Origin: Clostridia bacterium
GTDB lineage: Bacteria; Bacillota; Clostridia; Oscillospirales; Acutalibacteraceae
Direction of reading: 5' to 3'
DNA: 45,923 nucleotides
NCBI GenBank assembly: GCA_017454485.1
Contig: JAFTCX010000008.1
Coordinates: forward strand, 1-45,923
Positions 18,374 through 26,479 of this stretch are shown here, one piece after another (position 1 is the stretch's first letter; each line of letters begins with the position of its first letter). The notes below the pieces were generated by a model that ran no database searches, was not told where the DNA came from, and worked only from the letters and a program-made list of their open reading frames with translations. The translations under genes were made by a program, and so were the position numbers.

Positions 18374-18512
18374 CGCGCAGCGTTGCTGCGCGCACGGGGC
18401 GGCGGGACGAACCGTGCGTTGCACGGTTCGAAAACGAAGCGACGCTTCGTTTTCCGCGCGGCAAATGCCGCGCGGTCCCGCCGCCGGTCTGCGCACGGCG
18501 AACGCCGTGCGC
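18374..18512. repeat. Five-hairpin element, copy B
   Basis: H1 is 18374-18392, H2 18409-18429 (GAACCGTGC, loop GTT), H3 18431-18453 (AAAACGAAGCG), H4 18455-18474 (CGCGCGGCA) and H5 18491-18512 (GCGCACGGCG, loop AA). The outer stem GGCGGCGGGAC (18398-18408) pairs perfectly with GTCCCGCCGCC (18475-18485). The closing pair of this stem is C-G here, but T-A in copies C, D and E. Confidence 0.85.
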
Positions 18513-18560
18513 AAAGCGTCCCGGAACGCGCACACTGAAATCAAATCTTTTTTACGCAGA

Positions 18561-18695
18561 GTAAAGCCGAAGCCGAAAGGGCATGAAGCGCGAACTTTTC
18601 CCAGATCACACGGTTCCACGTCAACGTCCGGGCTCAGCGTTTTCTCTTTCGCAAGAGAAAGAGAAAGAATGGACCCGCCGGAGGCACCGTTCGGC
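18561..18695. repeat. Extension module following five-hairpin copy B
   Basis: About 135 bp match 22599-22747 downstream of copy C. Shared pieces include AAAGCCGAA, GGTTCCACGTCAAC and a CTCTTTC/GAAAGAG hairpin followed by AATGGACCCGCCGGAGG. The order relative to the five-hairpin element is the same in both copies, so element and extension travelled or were copied together. Confidence 0.7.
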
Positions 18696-18778
18696 TGAGA
18701 TAAAAGATAACGAACCACACAAACCGCCGCAAAAAAGCGTATCACGCACAAAAATGCGCTCCGCCTTTTTCCGGTTCC

Positions 18779-18811
18779 GAAAAAGGGTCACAACCGATCC
18801 CGGTGCGACCC
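18779..18811 (-). terminator. Rho-independent terminator of mgsA
   Basis: On the minus strand, GGGTCGCACCG pairs with CGGTTGTGACCC (a small mismatch inside), followed by TTTTTC. It starts seven bases after the mgsA stop. Confidence 0.75.
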
Positions 18812-18818
18812 TCTCGAT

Positions 18819-19223
18819 TCAGTTTTTCGGGTTCACAATGTCGCGCCAGTCGAGGTCGCCGCGCTCCAGCGCGTGAATGAGCGCTTCGGCCGTGGCGATA
18901 TTCGTTGCAACGGGAACATTGTGGACGTCGCACAGCCGCAGGAGGTTCGCCTCGTTCGGCTGGCCGGAATCCGGCTTGAGCGGATCGCGGAAAATCAACA
19001 CAAGGTCGATTTCGTTGCAGGCGATGCGAGAGGCGACTTGTTCTTCGCCGCCCTGCGCACCCGAAAGAAAGCTGGTGATGGAAAGTCCGGTCGCTTCACT
19101 GACAATTTTGCCGGTGGTGCCGGTGGCGCACAAATTGTGGCCGCTGAGGGTGCCGCAGTAGGCGATGCAAAACTGGACCATCAATTCCTTTCTTGCATCA
19201 TGGGCAATGAGTGCAATATTCAT
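18819..19223 (-). CDS. mgsA: Methylglyoxal synthase-family protein with altered active site
   Basis: The family converts dihydroxyacetone phosphate to methylglyoxal and phosphate. The 134-aa protein has the fold's hallmarks: MNIALIAHDARKELMVQF, the phosphate-binding ATGTTGKI, and LLRLCDVHNVPVATNIATAE. However, the catalytic region normally reading GGDQQ is GGEEQ, so the general-base Asp (D71 in E. coli) is Glu. The segment normally reading PHDPD is SGQPN, so the active-site His98 and Asp101 equivalents appear to be missing. Activity is therefore uncertain. The start at 19223 follows AAAGGAG. It lies after minD, as in other Clostridia, but has its own promoter and terminator. Confidence 0.85.
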   Translation of the reverse strand: MNIALIAHDARKELMVQFCIAYCGTLSGHNLCATGTTGKIVSEATGLSITSFLSGAQGGEEQVASRIACNEIDLVLIFRDPLKPDSGQPNEANLLRLCDVHNVPVATNIATAEALIHALERGDLDWRDIVNPKN

Positions 19224-19269
19224 TCGTTTTTCTCCTTTGGGACACCGAGTGTCCAAGTTCCTTTTTGTT

Positions 19270-19298
19270 ATCATAACAAATCTTTGACAAGAAAGCAA
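19270..19298 (-). promoter_or_regulatory. Sigma-A promoter of mgsA
   Basis: On the minus strand, TTGCTT (19298-19293) and TATGAT (19275-19270) have a 17-nt spacer. The leader contains a small perfect hairpin, GGACAC/GTGTCC, at 19239-19253 before the ribosome binding site. Confidence 0.65.
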
Positions 19299-19353
19299 GA
19301 CTAATAATAGAAAAAAAGCAAATTAAACAAAAAACTATTTTCTTTTTCGGTAT

Positions 19354-20073
19354 TTAGGAGAAAATCAAAGGAATATTTTCCCCCTCCAGCCGTCCGGCGA
19401 TGCTGCTCAGCGGCAAAAACGAGATCGCGTCCGGCGAAAAAAAGCCGGGTTTCATTGCCGCATAGCGCAAAGCGCGGTCCTCCGGCACAATGCCGATGAG
19501 CTGCACCTCGCTGCGGTCGATCACGTCGTCAATGTTCAGCAGCAGCCCGCGGCGGATGTCGCGCTTGACGGCGCGGTTGAGGATCAGACGGGTTTCCTTC
19601 ACGCCCTGCGACTCCATCTCCTGCGCGGTGCGGCAGGCCGAGCGCACCGACGTCGGGTCGGGCAAAGCCACAACGATGCCCGTTCTTGCCGCGGCGCACG
19701 CAAGCGAAAAGCCGGTACCGATGCCGGCGGGCGCGTCAAAAATCAAAACGTCAAACTGCTGTGCATAGCCGCGCATCATCTCGCGCACCTGTGCGGGTGT
19801 GAACGTGCCGTAATCGGTCGGGCACGGCAGCAGAGAGATCGCGCCGGCGTCGAGCAAAGCGTCGTTCAGCTCACAGTTTTTGTTCAGCACGTCGCCCCAG
19901 TCATAGACAACGCGGTCGGCAACGCCGAGCAGCAAGTCCGCGCAGCGCAGATCGTCAAAATCAACCAGCAGCACCCGTTTGCCCCGCCGCGCAAAAGCGA
20001 GCGCGAGCGCGAGTGCAAGCGTGGTTTTTCCAACGCCGCCTTTGCCGGACGCAACAACAATGCGTTTCGCCAT
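19354..20073 (-). CDS. minD: MinD-like ParA/MinD ATPase
   Basis: MinD ATPases place the division septum by membrane cycling with MinC. The 239-aa protein has the deviant Walker A KGGVGKTT at residues 11-18, VLLVDFDD, the MinD-type DRVVYDWGDVLNKNCELNDAL, FDAPAGIGTGF, and LIGIVPEDRALR. It is shorter than typical MinD (about 265 aa). Its end, SSIAGRLEGENIPLIF, lacks the basic amphipathic helix that normally anchors MinD in the membrane. No minC or minE is adjacent. The ATG at 20073 follows GGAGG; a GTG three codons upstream overlaps that site and is unlikely. The position between mrdA and mgsA is the usual one in Clostridia. Confidence 0.83.
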   Translation of the reverse strand: MAKRIVVASGKGGVGKTTLALALALAFARRGKRVLLVDFDDLRCADLLLGVADRVVYDWGDVLNKNCELNDALLDAGAISLLPCPTDYGTFTPAQVREMMRGYAQQFDVLIFDAPAGIGTGFSLACAAARTGIVVALPDPTSVRSACRTAQEMESQGVKETRLILNRAVKRDIRRGLLLNIDDVIDRSEVQLIGIVPEDRALRYAAMKPGFFSPDAISFLPLSSIAGRLEGENIPLIFS

Positions 20074-20099
20074 AAAGAGCACCTCCGATTCCCGGTTTA

Positions 20100-20260
20100 G
20101 TACCCGCTGATTAACTCGGTGCGTGAAGATTGGCGAGGAAATTTTTCGTCAGATGTAACAGAAATCGCGCAGCAAACCTGACGGTTTGCAAGAGATTTCT
20201 GTGCAAAATGACGGAAAATTTACCGTCAATGTTTGCGAATTCGAGTTAATCAGTGGGTAC
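20100..20260. mobile_element. 161-bp MITE (MITE-A), copy 2
   Basis: This is an inverted copy of 365-525, also exactly 161 bp, with ends GTACCC and GGGTAC. The outer 20 bases (AGTACCCGCTGATTAACTCG) match the reverse complement of the other end except at one position. The flanking TTTA at 20096-20099 and 20261-20264 is the target duplication. The second TTTA contains the TAA stop codon of mrdA (minus strand), so the insertion landed on the stop without changing the protein. It now separates mrdA from minD. Confidence 0.9.
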
Positions 20261-20261
20261 T

Positions 20262-22295
20262 TTACTTGAGCAGCACTTCGTCGGATTCCTCCGCCGAAGA
20301 AGCCGGTTTATGAGAGAAATAATATTCCATGATTTTTGAGGCTGCCGGTGCGGTGGAACCGCCGGAGCCTGCGCCTTCAATCACAACCGCGATGGCGATC
20401 TCCGGGTTTTCAAACGGCGCAAAGGTCATGATCAAGCCGTTGTAGGTATCCACTTTTGCCCCGCCGATCCATTTTTCGACCGTTGTTGTACCGGTCTTTG
20501 CGGCCACATCCACGGGCACCTTGGAAAAGTCCGCGTAGCTGTATTTGCCGACATAGAGCATACCGCGGTGGACAAGATCCCAGTTTTCCTCTTCAAAATC
20601 CGCGTGCGCAAGCACCTCGGTCTGCGATTGCAGATGCGTTTCGGAAAAATCGGCCGACATCACGGATTTCACCAGATGGGCGCGGTAGCGCACGCCGCGG
20701 TTGGCGATCATGGAAACATAGGAGCAAAGCTGAATGGGCGTAAACTGGTTGTCGCCGTGGCCGATGCCGGCCTGAATCGTCAGACCCGGCGTCCACAGCT
20801 CGCCGCGCGAGGTGCGGAACTGATAGGAGTCCACGGTGCCCTCGGCCTCCGCAAGCTCCACGCCGGTCTTTTCGCCGAGACCGAAGATCGTGAAATAGCG
20901 GTTGAGCTTTTCAATGCCGAGCAGACGCGCCGTTTCATAAAAGAAGATGTTGCAGCTATGATACAGCGCGTTGACGACGTTCTGTCCGCCGTGAAAGCCG
21001 GTGCAGCCGGGCTGGTAATCGGAAAAATAGCGGTATTTGCCGCCGCAGAAGATGTAGGTATCCTTCGTGATCACACCCTCCTGCAGACCCGCCATCGCCA
21101 CACAGGGCTTGATCGTGGAACCCGGCGTGTAGGTGCTGCGCAGCGCACGGTTCCAAAGCGGCTTTGCGCTCGAAAGGTTGAGCTTTGCGGAATTTTTGTT
21201 GTAGGTTTCCAGGTTGAACGTCGGATAGCTTGCGCAGGCCAGCACATCGTTGTTCTTGGTGTCCATCACAACAATGGCGCCGGCGCGCACATTGCCGCGC
21301 ACGGCCTGCTGTTCCAGAATCAGATCCTTCAATGCATCCTGCGTCACCTTTTGCAGATCGCGGTCGATCGTGAGGATCACGGTGTCGCCCTGCTGCGGAC
21401 GGACGGTATACGTTTCGCTCGTGTTGCCGTCGCGGTCCACGGTGATGACCTTTTCGCCCGCCGTGCCGCGCAGATAATCCTCCAGCGTATATTCCAGGCC
21501 GCTCTTGCCGATCAGGTCGTTTTTGCCGTAGCCTTCGTCCTTTTTCGCCTCATACTCCGAAGGGCTGATGGCGCCCACGATGCCGAGCAGATGCGGCGCG
21601 ATGGTGCCGTCCACATACTCGCGCTGCGCTTCGATCTGCACATCCACGCCCGGGAAAATGTCGCTGCGCTCCTTCACGGCGGCAACAAGCTCCTGCGGCA
21701 CGTCATGGGCGAACACATAGGGCGTTGCGGTGTTGAAGCCCTCCTTGTGCATGGAATAATAGACCGAGGCGATGTCGCGCGCGTCGGACAGACTGTAATT
21801 GCCGAGGTCATAGCGCTCCACCAGTGCGGCGAAGCAGTCCTGCGCCGTGGCGTAGGGGTTCATATGCAAAAAGGCCTTGCTTTTCAGATAGCTGACCTCG
21901 TTGTCCTTGTCTTTGAGGAACACGGGCGTGCCGTCGCTTTTGATGCGCAGCGGCAGATTGTCGGTCCAGTCGGCGTCACCGTAGGCGGAAAACAGGCGAA
22001 TGAGCGAGAGAATGATCTCATTGCGGCGCGCGCTTTCCTTTCCGGGCGGAAACAGGTTATAGTTGAACACGATTGTGCGCACCTGACGGTTTGTGACCAG
22101 CAGATTGCCGTTGCGGTCACGAATTTCTCCGCGCAGCGCCTCCACAGGCACCGTCACAGTCTGCGCAGCGGTCTGCCGCGCCTGTTTTGCCTGCACAACC
22201 TGCACATCATAAAGGCGCACAAGAAACACCGCGATCGCCAGGGCGATGAGCGCCATGACCGCAGAGGTTCTTTTCCGGTTATACGGTTTTCGCAT
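20262..22295 (-). CDS. mrdA: Penicillin-binding protein 2 (peptidoglycan transpeptidase)
   Basis: A class B PBP that cross-links peptidoglycan with the elongation machinery. The 677-aa protein has one N-terminal membrane segment (about residues 12-32), a dimerisation domain, and a transpeptidase domain with all three motifs. These are S393 in PGSTIKP, S447-C-N in YHSCNIFF and K600-T-G in AAKTGTTT. The start ATG at 22295 has only a weak GGTGAT upstream. It follows mreD in the shape operon, but a 616-bp repeat block with five-hairpin copy C separates them. Its stop coincides with a MITE target duplication. No rodA/ftsW partner is in the window. Confidence 0.93.
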   Translation of the reverse strand: MRKPYNRKRTSAVMALIALAIAVFLVRLYDVQVVQAKQARQTAAQTVTVPVEALRGEIRDRNGNLLVTNRQVRTIVFNYNLFPPGKESARRNEIILSLIRLFSAYGDADWTDNLPLRIKSDGTPVFLKDKDNEVSYLKSKAFLHMNPYATAQDCFAALVERYDLGNYSLSDARDIASVYYSMHKEGFNTATPYVFAHDVPQELVAAVKERSDIFPGVDVQIEAQREYVDGTIAPHLLGIVGAISPSEYEAKKDEGYGKNDLIGKSGLEYTLEDYLRGTAGEKVITVDRDGNTSETYTVRPQQGDTVILTIDRDLQKVTQDALKDLILEQQAVRGNVRAGAIVVMDTKNNDVLACASYPTFNLETYNKNSAKLNLSSAKPLWNRALRSTYTPGSTIKPCVAMAGLQEGVITKDTYIFCGGKYRYFSDYQPGCTGFHGGQNVVNALYHSCNIFFYETARLLGIEKLNRYFTIFGLGEKTGVELAEAEGTVDSYQFRTSRGELWTPGLTIQAGIGHGDNQFTPIQLCSYVSMIANRGVRYRAHLVKSVMSADFSETHLQSQTEVLAHADFEEENWDLVHRGMLYVGKYSYADFSKVPVDVAAKTGTTTVEKWIGGAKVDTYNGLIMTFAPFENPEIAIAVVIEGAGSGGSTAPAASKIMEYYFSHKPASSAEESDEVLLK

Positions 22296-22315
22296 GAAAT
22301 CACCAACTTTTTTTT

Positions 22316-22348
22316 GGAATGTGGAATTTGGAATGTGGAATTTGGAAT
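22316..22348. repeat. AATGTGG/AATTTGG heptamer array
   Basis: Four to five heptamers lie immediately upstream of the mrdA start region. Confidence 0.72.
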
Positions 22349-22412
22349 TGCGGTAGAGGGGGCGTAGGGAGAAATCCGTAGGAATTGCTTTTTCGTGTGC
22401 GCCTTCCTCTTT

Positions 22413-22554
22413 TGCGCGCAGCGACGCTGCGCGCACGGGGCGGCGGGATGAACCGTGCGACGCACGGTTCAAAAACGAAGCGATGCTTCGTTTTTCGTGC
22501 GGCAATCTGCCGCACGATCCCGCCGCCGGTCTGCGCACGGCGTTCGCCGTGCGC
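22413..22554. repeat. Five-hairpin element, copy C
   Basis: H1 is 22413-22435 (TGCGCGCAGCG), H2 22450-22470 (GAACCGTGCG), H3 22471-22495 (AAAAACGAAGC, loop GAT), H4 22496-22516 (CGTGCGGCA, loop ATC) and H5 22533-22554 (GCGCACGGCG, loop TT). The outer stem GGCGGCGGGAT (22439-22449) pairs with 22517-22527. In H4 the third base pair is T-A, where all other complete copies have C-G. Both arms changed together. Confidence 0.87.
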
Positions 22555-22598
22555 AAAACGTTCCAAAAAGCGCCTGCTGAAAAACGATTTTCCGCTGG

Positions 22599-22747
22599 GA
22601 AAAGCCGAAACATCAAGGGCATGTAACGCGAACGATTCCCATATCGTTCGGTTCCACGTCAACATCTCACAAAGCGACTTTCTCTTTCTTCGTCTATTCT
22701 TTCTCTTTCACAAGAGAAAGAGAAAGAATGGACCCGCCGGAGGCTCC
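22599..22747. repeat. Extension module following five-hairpin copy C
   Basis: This matches 18561-18695. It contains a 14-bp perfect stem, ATTCTTTCTCTTTC (22696-22709) against GAAAGAGAAAGAAT (22716-22729). The rest of the gap to mreD holds a divergent module ending CCCGCGACC (about 22800-22879) and ATTCCGC/ATTCCGA heptamers (about 22880-22911). Confidence 0.7.
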
Positions 22748-22911
22748 AAAACGGACAAGCAAAAGCGGCAGAAGATGATTGCCGACCTGCGGATTCTGTT
22801 GTAATCGACGAACGTACCATATTATTGCACTGATCGACGCGGCGCACGCGTTCTTTTCTTGTCTATTTACCCCGCGACCGCAATTCCGCATTCCGAATTC
22901 CGCATTCCGAA

Positions 22912-23430
22912 TTATTCGCGCAGCGAATCTCGTGCCGCCTTTGCCGCGCCGTAGCAAAGCGGCGAGACGGCGAGCGTGAAGAGCAAGGTCGGCAGCGCAT
23001 TGTGCAGCAGCAGCGTGCCGCTGCGGTCGGCGCCGGTCAAAAAGCTCAAAAAGAACCACTGCGCAAGCAGCAGCAGCGCGAGCGCACAAAAGCACAGCAG
23101 CAAAAACGATTTGAGGTTCACGCGCAGCAAAAACGAGCACAGCGCCCCGCACACAAAACAGATCAAACACAGCGCGGCGGCGTAAAAGCCATCGGCAAAC
23201 GGGGACGCAAAATCCCACAGCGCCCCGGCAAACACGCCGAACAGCATGGCGATCACGCTGCCCTCAAACATGGCGATTGCCACACTCATCGGCAGCAAAA
23301 GCAGCAGCGACGCGCCGCCGAACACGGGCAAAAGGCCGCGTGTGTGCTGCAAAAGGGCAGCGAGCACCAGCAACAATGCGAACACTGCCCGCCGTTTTGC
23401 CAGTTGCCGGTCAAAGGTAAAGCGTCTCAT
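22912..23430 (-). CDS. mreD: Rod shape-determining protein MreD
   Basis: MreD is the polytopic membrane partner of MreC in the elongasome. The 172-aa product is very hydrophobic, with about five membrane segments starting with RRAVFALLLVLAALLQHTRG. A characteristic acidic/aromatic bend (GALWDFASPFADGFYA) lies mid-protein. Sequence conservation in this family is low, so the call rests on topology, size and position eight bases after mreC. The last codons (CTG CGC GAA TAA) form part of a short hairpin with the sequence after the stop, and ATTCCG-type heptamers follow directly. Confidence 0.88.
   Translation of the reverse strand: MRRFTFDRQLAKRRAVFALLLVLAALLQHTRGLLPVFGGASLLLLLPMSVAIAMFEGSVIAMLFGVFAGALWDFASPFADGFYAAALCLICFVCGALCSFLLRVNLKSFLLLCFCALALLLLAQWFFLSFLTGADRSGTLLLHNALPTLLFTLAVSPLCYGAAKAARDSLRE
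22914..22928. other. Hairpin overlapping the mreD stop codon
   Basis: ATTCGC (22914-22919), loop GCA, GCGAAT (22923-22928). One arm is coding, and the other begins in the stop codon. It is the shortest of the six stop-codon hairpins. Confidence 0.5.
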
Positions 23431-23438
23431 AAGGTTCC

Positions 23439-24296
23439 TCAGTCGGCAGGCTGCTCGATCCCCTGCCCTTTGAATTCGGTGATGATAAACACGTCCTCGA
23501 GCGACGCGTAATCCGCCGCGGGCTCCAGCACCGCATAAGCGGTCAGATCGACGTCGCTTTCCAAAATCTGCGACACCGTTCCGATGAGCAGGCCCTTCGG
23601 ATACAGGCCGCCCACGCCGGAGGTGACGACCAGCGCGCCGGGCATGACCTGGGTGCTGCGTTCCAGTCCGCGCAGCATACATTTGCCGTTTTCGCTCTGA
23701 TGCGTGTCGGTCGTCACAAAGCCGCTCTCGCGCGTTTTGCTTTCCAGCGCGCCGACGTTGACGGTCGGATTCAGCAGCGTATGCACAACGCAGTCGGCCG
23801 GATTGACTTTTTTGACGATGCCCACGAGGTGCCCCTCGGAGATCACCGGGTCACCGAGCGCAACGTCGTCGCTGCTGCCCTGATCGAGCACAAGCGACGT
23901 ATACCTTCCGCCCCTGTCGGTGCCGATGACGTTCGCCGGCAAAAGCGCAAAATCGCTGTGCTGCTTTTTCACCGCGAGCGCCTTCTCATACGAGCGCAGC
24001 TTCTTTTTTGTTTCGCCGTAGTCGATGAGCTGGTTCTCATAGTCGGCCAGCTTTGCGCGCAGCTCTTCGTTTTCGTTTTTCAGCGTGCTTGCCGAAGCGA
24101 AGGACGAGGAAAACCAGTGCGCCTTTTCGCTCAAAACGCTGCTCACCTTTTGCAGCGGTGTGAACACCACAGACACCGCCTTGCTCAGCGGCGAGGTTCG
24201 GGAATGTCCGACAGCGGCAAGCAAAACGCCGGCCAGCAGCGCCGCAAAGACGAACAAAAAGATCTTCACTTGTGTACTTTTCAAAAACTTTCGCAT
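23439..24296 (-). CDS. mreC: Rod shape-determining protein MreC
   Basis: MreC is a periplasm-facing scaffold of the lateral wall machinery. The 285-aa product has an N-terminal membrane anchor (IFLFVFAALLAGVLLAA) and a coiled coil (about residues 65-105, ASTLKNENEELRAKLADYEN). The beta-domain contains LPANVIGTDRGGRYTSLVLDQG, GLVVTSG-like ALVVTSGVGGLYPKGL and IGTV. The start at 24296 follows CAAGGAG. It lies between mreD (8 bp) and a 444-bp repeat block that separates it from mreB. Confidence 0.93.
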   Translation of the reverse strand: MRKFLKSTQVKIFLFVFAALLAGVLLAAVGHSRTSPLSKAVSVVFTPLQKVSSVLSEKAHWFSSSFASASTLKNENEELRAKLADYENQLIDYGETKKKLRSYEKALAVKKQHSDFALLPANVIGTDRGGRYTSLVLDQGSSDDVALGDPVISEGHLVGIVKKVNPADCVVHTLLNPTVNVGALESKTRESGFVTTDTHQSENGKCMLRGLERSTQVMPGALVVTSGVGGLYPKGLLIGTVSQILESDVDLTAYAVLEPAADYASLEDVFIITEFKGQGIEQPAD

Positions 24297-24383
24297 AAGA
24301 AAAACTCCTTGTGCAGGATTCTCCGTCTGCGTTTCGCAAACGGAGAACAATTCGGAATTCCGAATTCGGAATTCGGAATTGCG

Positions 24384-24493
24384 GTCGCGGGTTAAGTAGC
24401 TATAAAATGAGCGCTTTCTCCGCGACGAAAGGTGCGGCTTCGGTTGACAATCCGTAAATTTTATTTTTTTCAAGATAAGACAATGTTACATTT

Positions 24494-24519
<26 letters not shown>
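24384..24519 (-). repeat. AT-rich CCCGCGAC-ended element (element J), inverted copy
   Basis: Read on the minus strand it starts in a GGACGCC...GATGCGTC hairpin and continues with an AT-rich stretch (ATCTTGAAAAAAA). A conserved core follows (GGATTGTCA, then TTTCGTCGCGGAGAAAGCGCTC). It ends in AACCCGCGACC against an AATTCGG heptamer array. The copy at 32109-32242 matches it almost throughout. Confidence 0.75.
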
Positions 24520-24712
<193 letters not shown>

Positions 24713-24715
<3 letters not shown>

Positions 24716-24742
24716 CACAATGCGCATCAGCGCATTGTGAAT
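24713..24742. other. Hairpin overlapping the mreB stop codon
   Basis: ATTCACAATGCGC (24713-24725), loop ATCA, GCGCATTGTGAAT (24730-24742): a perfect 13-bp stem whose last base is the first plus-strand base of the mreB stop. No T-run follows. Confidence 0.7.
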
Positions 24743-25752
24743 CAAATCCGCTTTCCGACCTTTTCCAGACTGTCGGATTCCAGATAGATGCCCGCGCCGT
24801 CCGCAACGCAGTCCAGCGGCGCGTCGGCAACGATGACCGGCATGCCCGTCTCCTCGCGGATGCGTTTGTCCAGTCCGCGCAGCAGCGCACCGCCGCCGGT
24901 GAGGGTGATGCCGTGGTCGATGATGTCCGCCGAAAGCTCGGGCGGTGTTTTTTCCAGCGTGGCCTTGATCGCGTCGAGAATTTGCCGGATGGAATCGTCC
25001 AGCGCTTCGCGCACCTCTTCGCTGGTGAGCGTCACACTTTTCGGCAGGCCGTCGAGCAAATTGCGGCCCTTGACCTCCATCTTGCCCTCGCCTTCATACG
25101 GCACGGCGGAGCCGATCTTGATCTTGATCTCCTCGGCGGTACGTTCGCCGACGAGCAGGTTATACTTTTTCTTGACATACTGCACAATGGCGGCATCCAG
25201 CGTATCGCCCGCCACGCGCACCGAGCGCGAGGTGACGATATCGCCCAGCGCAATTACGGCAACCTCCGCCGTGCCGCCGCCGATGTCCACGACCATGGAC
25301 CCGATCGCTTCGCTCACAGGCAGTCCCGCGCCGATTGCGGCCGCCATCGGCTCTTCGATCAAACTGACATATTTTGCGCCGGCCTCCAGCGCAACGTCGT
25401 GCACGTTGCGGCGTTCGACCTCTGTGACGCCGGAGGGGATGCAGATGACGACCCGCGCCTTGGCAAACAGCGACGTGCCCATCGCTTTTTGAATGAACTT
25501 GCGCAGCATCTCGGCCGTGATGTCAAAATCGGCGATCACACCGTCGCGCAGCGGTCGCATGGCGGTGATGGAGCCGGGCGTGCGGCCGATCATCTCTTTT
25601 GCCTGGTTGCCCACGGCAACCACCTTTGCCGGTTTGCTGCTGACACTGATCGCGGCCACGGAGGGCTCGCGCATCACGATGCCCTTGCCCTTGACAAACA
25701 CGAGGGTGTTGGCGGTACCGAGATCGATGGCGATGTCTTGTGAAAATAACAT
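24742..25752 (-). CDS. mreB: Rod shape-determining protein MreB
   Basis: MreB is the actin-like filament that directs lateral wall synthesis. The 336-aa product has the phosphate-1 motif [20 protein letters not shown], the adenosine/phosphate-2 motif [18 protein letters not shown], and the C-terminal [17 protein letters not shown]. It also has the N-terminal hydrophobic MLFS typical of membrane-binding MreB. The start follows AAGGAGAACCGTT. It heads the leftward mreB-mreC-mreD-mrdA-minD cluster, with a clear promoter just upstream. Confidence 0.96.
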   Translation of the reverse strand: MLFSQDIAIDLGTANTLVFVKGKGIVMREPSVAAISVSSKPAKVVAVGNQAKEMIGRTPGSITAMRPLRDGVIADFDITAEMLRKFIQKAMGTSLFAKARVVICIPSGVTEVERRNVHDVALEAGAKYVSLIEEPMAAAIGAGLPVSEAIGSMVVDIGGGTAEVAVIALGDIVTSRSVRVAGDTLDAAIVQYVKKKYNLLVGERTAEEIKIKIGSAVPYEGEGKMEVKGRNLLDGLPKSVTLTSEEVREALDDSIRQILDAIKATLEKTPPELSADIIDHGITLTGGGALLRGLDKRIREETGMPVIVADAPLDCVADGAGIYLESDSLEKVGKRI

Positions 25753-25812
25753 AACGGTTCTCCTTGCTGCGTTTCGCCGTGCGAAAACGCCGATGATGGT
25801 CGTTGATATTTT

Positions 25813-25841
25813 ATTATAGCGCATTGTGCAAAAAGATGCAA
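25813..25841 (-). promoter_or_regulatory. Sigma-A promoter of the mre operon
   Basis: On the minus strand, TTGCAT (25841-25836) and TATAAT (25818-25813) are 17 nt apart, about 60 bp before the mreB ATG. A heptamer array begins eight bases upstream of the -35 box. Confidence 0.78.
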
Positions 25842-25848
25842 GCCGGAA

Positions 25849-25903
25849 AATTTGGAATGTGGAATGTGGAATTTGGAATGTGGAATGTGGAATGTGGAAT
25901 TAA
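25849..25903. repeat. AATGTGG/AATTTGG heptamer array upstream of the mre promoter
   Basis: Seven to eight heptamers abut the -35 region of the mreB promoter. They are followed by a GGACGCC/GATGCGTC hairpin (about 25905-25929) and AATTCGG heptamers (about 25947-25978). Confidence 0.82.
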
Positions 25904-25946
25904 GGGACGCCGCCTGCGGCGATGCGTCGGATGCTCTAAAGCGCAT

Positions 25947-26374
<428 letters not shown>

Positions 26375-26479
26375 TTAATTCCACATTCCACATTCCAAAT
26401 TCCACATTCCAAATTATGCGCTCCGCGCATCCGCCGCAGCGCGGCGTTCAATTGCGCATTGCGAATTTCTAATTGCGCT

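Noticed and set aside
18263-18564. ORFs across the five-hairpin copies, encoding Arg/Ala/Gly-rich peptides
   Set aside because: They shift frame between copies, have no ribosome binding site, and the conserved unit is the base pairing. Copy A would encode a different peptide with the same fold.
22385-22804. Hypothetical protein over five-hairpin copy C on the plus strand
   Set aside because: Composed entirely of repeat modules, with no ribosome binding site.
24347-24383. EcoRI-like GAATTC clusters as a restriction or recognition signal
   Set aside because: GAATTC arises from the AATTCGG heptamer repeat itself and is absent from sister arrays with other units.
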